A DNA stretch of 50,492 nucleotides from an uncultured Helicobacteraceae bacterium (GTDB taxonomy: Bacteria > Campylobacterota > Campylobacteria > Campylobacterales > Sulfurimonadaceae): the NCBI GenBank assembly GCA_947311765.1, contig CAMZLS010000045.1:1-50492 (forward strand), given 5' to 3'. Numbering within the stretch: position 1 is the first letter of the stretch; each line of letters opens with the position of its first letter. Below, piece after piece: positions 45,242 to 50,492 of this stretch. Position numbers and translations under genes: made by a program. Under the pieces are notes generated by a model. It did not search any database, was not told where the DNA came from, and saw nothing but the letters and a program-made list of their open reading frames with translations.

Positions 45242-46048
45242 ATGGAAGTTATATTGCGAAATAATTTAATACTTATCCGTACAGGTTTTGATACTTTAAA
45301 ATCCCTATGGATGGCAAATTTCTTAAATGCTCACACGCAAGATATGCTTTTTCTACCCAAGGCAGTTTTGGTTTTTAATAATAGCGCTTTGAGAGAGAAA
45401 AAAGAGGCTTTTTTAAAAGTTTTAAGTGAAAAATACTCCCAAACACAAGATTTTTCTTCCAAATTTTATCTACGCTCTATGATGCGTTATGCTGATAAGC
45501 CTATCAAAATTGAGTTGGTTTCACATGAGGAGCCACAGCCTGTTAGCGTAGAGCTTTTTGCCCATGATGATGATACTGTGGTGATCTCCTTGTATGCTCC
45601 AAATTTGTGGGTGATTAGCTATTTGCGCTCTCAACTTGATCTTTACATTACTGAGGTCTCATCAACCTCACTTGTGATTGATGTATCGCAGATGATGGCT
45701 AAGGCTAGACTTGAGCGCTCTTTAAATAAGCGTCATATTTTACATTATCAGCTTCAGTACCGTTATAACTCAGAGTTTATGCAACGCCTTTATGGAAATT
45801 ATGCTCAATTTTCATTTGATGCGCAAGAAGATGAGGATGAACAATTTGAATCTATACTACACTACTATACAGTTTTAGAGTGCCCTGTTGGCTCTTCTCA
45901 AGATGCACTGAAAAAGAGTTATAAAAAACTGGTAAAAGTCTATCATCCTGACCGAGTACATCAAGAAAATTTAGATGTTGTGCATCATTATACGCAAAAA
46001 TTTCAGTTACTGCAAGAAGCTTATACGGCCTTACGGATTGTCTCTTAG
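45242..46048 (+). CDS. Protein with C-terminal DnaJ domain
   Basis: 268 residues. A J-domain occupies about 205-268: YYTVLECPVGSSQDALKKSY, then the HPD motif in KVYHPDRVHQEN and LLQEAYTAL. J-domains stimulate Hsp70 (DnaK). The N-terminal 200 residues are not recognised and contain no membrane helix or zinc finger. The 3' end overlaps the next, convergent gene by 18 bases. Confidence 0.85.
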   Translation: MEVILRNNLILIRTGFDTLKSLWMANFLNAHTQDMLFLPKAVLVFNNSALREKKEAFLKVLSEKYSQTQDFSSKFYLRSMMRYADKPIKIELVSHEEPQPVSVELFAHDDDTVVISLYAPNLWVISYLRSQLDLYITEVSSTSLVIDVSQMMAKARLERSLNKRHILHYQLQYRYNSEFMQRLYGNYAQFSFDAQEDEDEQFESILHYYTVLECPVGSSQDALKKSYKKLVKVYHPDRVHQENLDVVHHYTQKFQLLQEAYTALRIVS

Positions 46049-46927
46049 CAAGACTTTAAAATCTTCAGCACTATAAAGTTTAAGTGTATCACTTGCTATT
46101 GAGAGTAACTCATTTGAAAATCCGCGTTTTGAAAAAAGCACAATTAAATCAGGACTTAAGACTAATTTTTGGCACTTCTCTTCTAGTTTATGGAGCTCTT
46201 TTTTATTTATCTTGTGATTACGCCACTTGCACTCTCCAGCGATTATTTTCTCTTTCTCATCTAAGGCTAGAATATCTATCTCTACATTACGATCCCAGTA
46301 GCTTCCTGAGCTTATTATGATGGATTTATGGGTATATTTGAGTAAAAGATTAGAGAGTTCTTCAAAAATATAGCCACTAAAAGCTTGATGATGTTGTCTA
46401 TACGACTCAAGAACAGTATCAAAATTACCCCTCTCTATCTGCTTGTGATGCGGCGCAATAAAGTAAAACCAAAAACGCAAAAAAGGAGAGCTAAAGCGTA
46501 ATTTATGTGAAATGCGATGACGCGCTACTTCGCGTTTGAGTTGCTGTTTTGGGTAGAGTTTTTCTGGAGGCTTTTCGCGTGAGCGTTCGAGTTCGATAAT
46601 GTTGTTTTCACGTAAAAAACTAAGAGCCACGCTCCCTCTATTAGGAGATAAACGAGCTCTCTTAAAAGCAGAATGAATGCGTCTATCTCCAATGGCAATA
46701 GCGCTTAGTAACTTACGAATATCATCATCATCTTGAATATCAAAGGCTATATCATTATAGAGTTCACCGTAATTATCAAGAATATGAGTAGCAATAAGAG
46801 TCTCTATAGGAATATCAAGATCTATGCTTTTTTTGAAGCCACCAAAAATTGCGAATGCGTCAATACATTGCTCCATATCATTGGGGTAGTTTCGGGTGTA
46901 AAAGGAGCGAAAGACCTCTAAGAGCAT
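46031..46927 (-). CDS. DUF234-containing protein (PD-(D/E)xK-like C-terminus)
   Basis: 298 residues. It resembles the C-terminal half of DEXX-box ATPases with DUF234: a winged-helix region (about 85-135) and a nuclease-like core RNVEIDILALDEKEKIIAGE followed by CKWR, giving the E-D-E-K pattern. There is no P-loop, so the ATPase half is missing or was never present. The putative ATG overlaps the last base of a TTACATGTAA copy, and no ribosome site is visible upstream. Confidence 0.75.
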   Translation of the reverse strand: MLLEVFRSFYTRNYPNDMEQCIDAFAIFGGFKKSIDLDIPIETLIATHILDNYGELYNDIAFDIQDDDDIRKLLSAIAIGDRRIHSAFKRARLSPNRGSVALSFLRENNIIELERSREKPPEKLYPKQQLKREVARHRISHKLRFSSPFLRFWFYFIAPHHKQIERGNFDTVLESYRQHHQAFSGYIFEELSNLLLKYTHKSIIISSGSYWDRNVEIDILALDEKEKIIAGECKWRNHKINKKELHKLEEKCQKLVLSPDLIVLFSKRGFSNELLSIASDTLKLYSAEDFKVLLRDNP

Positions 46928-46952
46928 TACATGTAACCGTAGTTACATGTAA
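46927..46952. repeat. TTACATGTAA copies 19 and 20, hairpin pair
   Basis: Two copies (46927-46936 and 46943-46952) with CCGTAG between. Adding the flanking C and G gives an 11-bp inverted repeat with a 4-base loop CGTA. The pair fills most of the 30-base gap after the lipase-like gene and touches the start codon of the DUF234 gene. Confidence 0.95.
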
Positions 46953-46957
46953 GGGTT

Positions 46958-49021
46958 TTACTGTTTAATGATGTCAGGGTAAGTCACTTTTATCATTGTA
47001 GTTAGTGATTGCACATAAGAAGCAGTTTGTGTTTGCATTTCTACAGTTGCTTTGAATGATGCCGCTGGGCTTAAGATTGAGCCGTGGTCACCTTCTGTGT
47101 ATTGAACCATAGTGTTGCCTGTGAGTGCTACTATGCTATCTGTTGCAGATGAGATATTTATATCACTCATGCCAAGCATATTTAAAAGAGGATTAGTTCC
47201 ACTTAATGGAGAAGTAGTAACAGAGTTTGGAATAACCCTATCGCCTATCACTTTGATAGAGTATATCTTATTTGGATGTTTTGCTTTTACTGCAGCTGCA
47301 TAGTTGATAGAGTCTCCATCATCTATAAGTGTTTGCGTTGCTATCATAAAAGATGCATAAGTTGGTGTCCCGCTTATAATGCCTTTTGAAGCAAGACCAT
47401 CTTTGATAATAGGGCCAAATGTTTCAGAGTTATTGAGTAGCTGAGCAATACCACCACCTGGCATTGCCAAAGAGACACTTTCTAAATCATCATTGTTAGC
47501 AAGAAAACCAAAAGAGGCGATAGTCCCTAAAGAGTGCCCAACAAAAGCGACTTTACTTGCATCAAAATCGATACCAGAAGCAGTTGCTAAAGCATTTTTA
47601 AGTGCTATTAAATCAGAAGTACTTTGACGCAAGTTATCACGAGAGACTAAAGGACTTGCTAGGTTGATATAGTGTGTTCCAGAATCATCTATAATGCCAT
47701 CGGGTCCTGGTACGCCCGTTTTATTATCTACTAAGTCAAGACCAAAGGTGCGTTCTCCTTGGAGTGTCGGATTTAAGGCTGATGGCTTAGTTAATCCATG
47801 AAGCGGTAAATCGATAGATACAGTGGCATATCCTATGCTAGCAAAAGCTTCTGAGACAGGAAGTAGCATCGTTCTATCTTTTGTGATACCGTGTTGGAAA
47901 ATCACTACAGGCCAACCAGCTGCTGGTTTAGCGATATGATTTGGGACACTCACTAAAAGAGGAATATTTTGTCGTGATTGCTCTTTTGGCATATCTGTTC
48001 CATCTTGCTTAACAAAGTATTTCGTTAAAGGATCAGTTGAGTGGTTATTATCAGCGCTAGAGAGATAGTATGGTATATTCATCAGTTGTCCAACATAAAG
48101 GTCTGCGATACCTGCCATAGAAGCATTAACATCATAGCCTGCTGCTAAAAGTACATCTTTTGTTGTCATTCCTGTTGCTTGAGCAACAATATTACCAGAA
48201 ATATCTGCGTTCGCAAAAGCTTTTGCAACTTTTCCAATAGTCTGCGTTTTAAAGCTCCAAAGCATAGTGATATCATCACAAGAGACGCTCTTGCCGTCAG
48301 TTGTACATTTTTCACCATTTTTATGAAGCGCTAAAAGCATTGCTTGGTTTAGTTTTCGAAGACCTTCTAGCTTCATTGCAGTAGCACTGTTTATAGCACT
48401 ATCTGGGTCAAGATAGACTGTAGCTTCTCCAGTTGCAGGATCTACAAGAGGATGGGTACCATTAAGCATATCTGACACTGGATCAGACTCTAGGGATTGT
48501 CCTGCTTTATTGACAATGTCTCTATCTAAAGTTATCATATAATTTGCATTAGATGCTAGAGGTTTAAGTGGCAAGATAACAATTCTACCACCACTTAGTG
48601 TGGCGTAATAATCAACTCCAAAAGTTAATTTGTTTTCTATCGCTGTAACTGCTGGAATGCCACCAGTAAGCGCACTCGCAGTAGCATCTACCTTATAGAG
48701 ACTTAAGCCTTTTGCCAAAGAGAGAGGATCTATCTCGCCATCTATGCTTACGCTAATTGGAGCAGTTGTCGAAAATCCATCAAGCGTATTGAGTGACTCT
48801 TTTATAATCGCATCAGCGGCGCTTGGGTCATAAGGAATATTTAATGTTCCATCATCTGAACCTGCAAAAAGAAGGTTGTTAGGATAAGGAATATTTCCTG
48901 CTTTTGTGTCAAATACTGTATATCCAGCAGGTAAAGCGCTAGCATCTGGTGAACTGATATCGTCACCACATCCACTAAAGAGAGCTAGGGTAATTGTTGA
49001 AGCAAGTAATGTTTTATACAT
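46958..49021 (-). CDS. Lipase-like lipoprotein (alpha/beta hydrolase)
   Basis: 687 residues. A lipoprotein signal ends LFSGC with Cys18. An N-terminal beta-rich domain (about 30-260) of the kind found in bacterial virulence-factor lipases is followed by an alpha/beta hydrolase: oxyanion strand VVIFQHGITKD (373-383), nucleophile elbow GHSLG (495-499, Ser497) and a candidate catalytic histidine in EGDHGSI. It is probably an outer-membrane or periplasmic esterase. Substrate unknown. Confidence 0.88.
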   Translation of the reverse strand: MYKTLLASTITLALFSGCGDDISSPDASALPAGYTVFDTKAGNIPYPNNLLFAGSDDGTLNIPYDPSAADAIIKESLNTLDGFSTTAPISVSIDGEIDPLSLAKGLSLYKVDATASALTGGIPAVTAIENKLTFGVDYYATLSGGRIVILPLKPLASNANYMITLDRDIVNKAGQSLESDPVSDMLNGTHPLVDPATGEATVYLDPDSAINSATAMKLEGLRKLNQAMLLALHKNGEKCTTDGKSVSCDDITMLWSFKTQTIGKVAKAFANADISGNIVAQATGMTTKDVLLAAGYDVNASMAGIADLYVGQLMNIPYYLSSADNNHSTDPLTKYFVKQDGTDMPKEQSRQNIPLLVSVPNHIAKPAAGWPVVIFQHGITKDRTMLLPVSEAFASIGYATVSIDLPLHGLTKPSALNPTLQGERTFGLDLVDNKTGVPGPDGIIDDSGTHYINLASPLVSRDNLRQSTSDLIALKNALATASGIDFDASKVAFVGHSLGTIASFGFLANNDDLESVSLAMPGGGIAQLLNNSETFGPIIKDGLASKGIISGTPTYASFMIATQTLIDDGDSINYAAAVKAKHPNKIYSIKVIGDRVIPNSVTTSPLSGTNPLLNMLGMSDINISSATDSIVALTGNTMVQYTEGDHGSILSPAASFKATVEMQTQTASYVQSLTTMIKVTYPDIIKQ

Positions 49022-49033
49022 GAGTTATACTCC

Positions 49034-49043
49034 TTACATGTAA
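49034..49043. repeat. TTACATGTAA copy 21
   Basis: In the lipase-like leader: it lies 10-19 bases beyond the -10 box and its end merges into the AAGGAG ribosome site. Confidence 0.95.
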
Positions 49044-49053
49044 ATAATCCTTG

Positions 49054-49059
49054 ATTATA
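49054..49059 (-). promoter_or_regulatory. -10 box of the lipase-like gene
   Basis: TATAAT on the minus strand, about 32 bases before the ATG. The predicted start of transcription is near 49047, just before the palindrome. Confidence 0.5.
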
Positions 49060-49091
49060 CCCTTAGCTCTTTTAGAGTTTCGTAAAATGTT

Positions 49092-50372
49092 CTATTTTTT
49101 TGAAAGTTCACCGGCAAATCGTACAATATCAAGCCCATAGAGATCTCGTAAATCTTTAATGACTTTAGAGAGTTTATGCTGAGATAAATCACTATCAAAA
49201 TCTATAAGAGAGAGTTCTCTATGGGAGTTACATGTAAAGTGCGAACAGCTTAGTGAGAGGCGAATAATCTTAAGATTTTTATAGCTATCAGCCTTATAAA
49301 AAAGTGATAAGCAAAGTTCGCGAAACCAGAACTCATTAAAGAGGCGATGTGCGGTAATATTGGCTGAGGAGTGTTGCGATAATTCATACGAGATACCCAC
49401 ATGATAAGTCGTTGGTAGCGCGCCTAGACGCATAACAGCGTGGGAAAGATGGCGTGAGAGTATGATGATGCGACGACGCAGTTCTCCTCTATCAATGATG
49501 CTATCAAAGGTGCGAGAAATACCTATAGATTTTCTTACATGTAAGGGTTTTATCTCTTGGGTGTCTTCGCCATTAACTTGTTTGTAAAGTGAGCGAGAAT
49601 AGGGACTCCAAGACTCTACAATACCACGAGATTTTAAAAGTTTTCCAAGGGTATCTATCTGAAAGGAGTGAAGCTTTTTTTGCATAGATTTTCCAATGCC
49701 AGGGAAATCTTCAATGGGAATATTTGTAACAAATTCTAAATGCTCATGGGGCATAACAGTCTTAGAGCCAAAAGGTTTCGCCCAAGAGGTTGCCAATTTA
49801 GCGATAGGCTTTGTTGTCGCTGCCCCGATAGAGACAGGCAGATTCAAATCACGCCAAATCTCATGACGAAGCATATCTATAAAAAATGGCACCTCCTCTT
49901 CATCAATCCACCCTTTCAAATCTCCATAAAACTCATCTATGCTGGCTTGTTCTATAAGTGGAATACGCTTTGAGAGATACTCATGAAGTGCATGTGAAAG
50001 CTCTTTATACAGTGCCATATTGGGAGCTTTAATAATAAGCTCAGGACACAAAGAGAGTGCCTCGCGAATAGTCATTCCCGTTTTAATCCCAAACTTACGC
50101 GCCTCATAGCTAGAGGTCGTCAAAATCCCTCGAATACGACCATCAGGGTCTTTAAATTTGTCTATATCTTTTTGACTTGGGTCATATTTTTGAAAAAAAG
50201 CCCCCAAAAAAGCCCCACTATTGTCAAGATTTATACTCTGTTGCCCACTCTTTTGCGCAAAGATATAAGTATCCCCACGCCCACCAATAGCCACAGGCTT
50301 ATGAGAAAGAGAGCTATCACGGGTACGCTCAGCAGAGACAAAAAAGCAGTCAAGGTCGATATGTATTTTCAT
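49092..50372 (-). CDS. dinB: Y-family DNA polymerase, DinB (Pol IV) type
   Basis: 426 residues. Catalytic acidic residues are in HIDLDCFFVSAE (D6, D8) and QASIDEFYGDL. The fingers motif SSYEARKFGIKTGM follows an insertion of roughly 45 residues (after VAIGGRGD, about residues 35-78) that E. coli Pol IV lacks. The DNA-binding HhH region reads FPGIGKSMQKKL, and the little finger contains RKSIGISRTFD. It copies damaged DNA. Two TTACATGTAA copies are inside (LHV and TC). Confidence 0.92.
   Translation of the reverse strand: MKIHIDLDCFFVSAERTRDSSLSHKPVAIGGRGDTYIFAQKSGQQSINLDNSGAFLGAFFQKYDPSQKDIDKFKDPDGRIRGILTTSSYEARKFGIKTGMTIREALSLCPELIIKAPNMALYKELSHALHEYLSKRIPLIEQASIDEFYGDLKGWIDEEEVPFFIDMLRHEIWRDLNLPVSIGAATTKPIAKLATSWAKPFGSKTVMPHEHLEFVTNIPIEDFPGIGKSMQKKLHSFQIDTLGKLLKSRGIVESWSPYSRSLYKQVNGEDTQEIKPLHVRKSIGISRTFDSIIDRGELRRRIIILSRHLSHAVMRLGALPTTYHVGISYELSQHSSANITAHRLFNEFWFRELCLSLFYKADSYKNLKIIRLSLSCSHFTCNSHRELSLIDFDSDLSQHKLSKVIKDLRDLYGLDIVRFAGELSKK
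49228..49237. repeat. TTACATGTAA copy 22
   Basis: In dinB, read as F-T-C-N near the C-terminus. Confidence 0.95.
49535..49544. repeat. TTACATGTAA copy 23
   Basis: In dinB, read as L-H-V (KPLHVRKS), just before the little finger; C/G flanked. Confidence 0.95.
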
Positions 50373-50378
50373 GTGTGG

Positions 50379-50384
50379 ATTGTA
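50379..50384 (-). promoter_or_regulatory. -10 box 6 bases before the dinB ATG
   Basis: TACAAT on the minus strand, then CCACAC, then ATG; no ribosome site. A second possible promoter (TTGACA and TATACT, 19 bases apart) lies further upstream. The rest of 50385-50492 shows no certain gene. Confidence 0.4.
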
Positions 50385-50492
50385 GCAAGAATTAAAAGTA
50401 TAGGCTTGTTTTATTGCAATTTGTCAAGAAAAAAGTTTTTGATTAAGACTTGAGTTTTCTATTGCCTAATTTGGCTTGAAGATTGCCACGTC

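Noticed and set aside
50443-50492. Possible C-terminus of a minus-strand gene entering from the right edge (15 codons ending LGNRKLKS)
   Set aside because: All three minus frames close within 50 bases; this is merely the longest, and no family can be seen.
1-50492. CRISPR array, insertion sequence, integrase or att site
   Set aside because: No spaced direct repeats of 25-40 bases, no transposase or integrase gene, and no tRNA-adjacent duplication was seen. The tRNA-Arg gene has no integrase beside it.

Overview
The window looks like a chromosomal segment of a free-living Campylobacterota (epsilonproteobacterium), most like Sulfurimonas or a close relative. The inference rests on low GC, a ribosomal S10-spc cluster that lacks L30 and continues rplO-secY-map-infA, paired DUF2393 proteins, a CZB-domain chemoreceptor beside a PAS protein, and a class III ribonucleotide reductase locus. 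No database search was possible, so the genus is an inference.

Layout. 1-287: 5' part of a minus-strand P-loop ATPase gene. 380-11073: promoter, leader hairpin and one long plus-strand ribosomal operon from rpsJ to infA, including secY and map. 11141-12328: minus-strand CvfB-like operon with two small genes. 12400-17117: yraN with a short upstream ORF, then a YfiR-like protein, TonB-dependent receptor and sensor kinase in one operon. 17108-20052: nrdD, a separate 55-codon glycyl-radical ORF and nrdG. 20097-21119: divergent GAPDH-like protein. 21308-26180: trxA, thioredoxin-like membrane protein, trxB, dapB, purF, radical SAM. 26177-30014: minus-strand DUF2393 pair, hisIE, SPFH protein, ilvE. 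30144-35376: small membrane proteins, aldehyde dehydrogenase, DUF523, PAS plus CZB chemoreceptor, peroxiredoxin. 35460-37484: rpsB-tsf with a structured leader and a terminator. 37528-43184: LolD-like ATPase, fliR, PLD-like protein, acidic receiver-like protein, gmk, tatA, argS. 43180-50372: short flagellin, tRNA-Arg(CCT), aguB-like amidase, DnaJ-domain protein, DUF234 protein, lipase-like lipoprotein and a DinB polymerase.

The strongest unexplained signal is not a gene. The 10-bp palindrome TTACATGTAA occurs 23 times exactly, against roughly 0.2 expected from base composition. Fifteen copies are inside genes, read as Leu-His-Val or x-Thr-Cys-x. Eight are in intergenic DNA, twice as close pairs able to form hairpins. 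None occurs in the 10.8 kb from 252 to 11103, which holds the ribosomal operon. It behaves like a genome-wide iterated palindrome (compare HIP1 of cyanobacteria or DNA uptake sequences) whose role I do not know.

Second-tier signals are the NrdD glycyl-radical loop on its own overlapping ORF, four genes whose -10 box lies 5-6 bases before the start codon with no Shine-Dalgarno (leaderless candidates), and competing helices in the rpsB leader.
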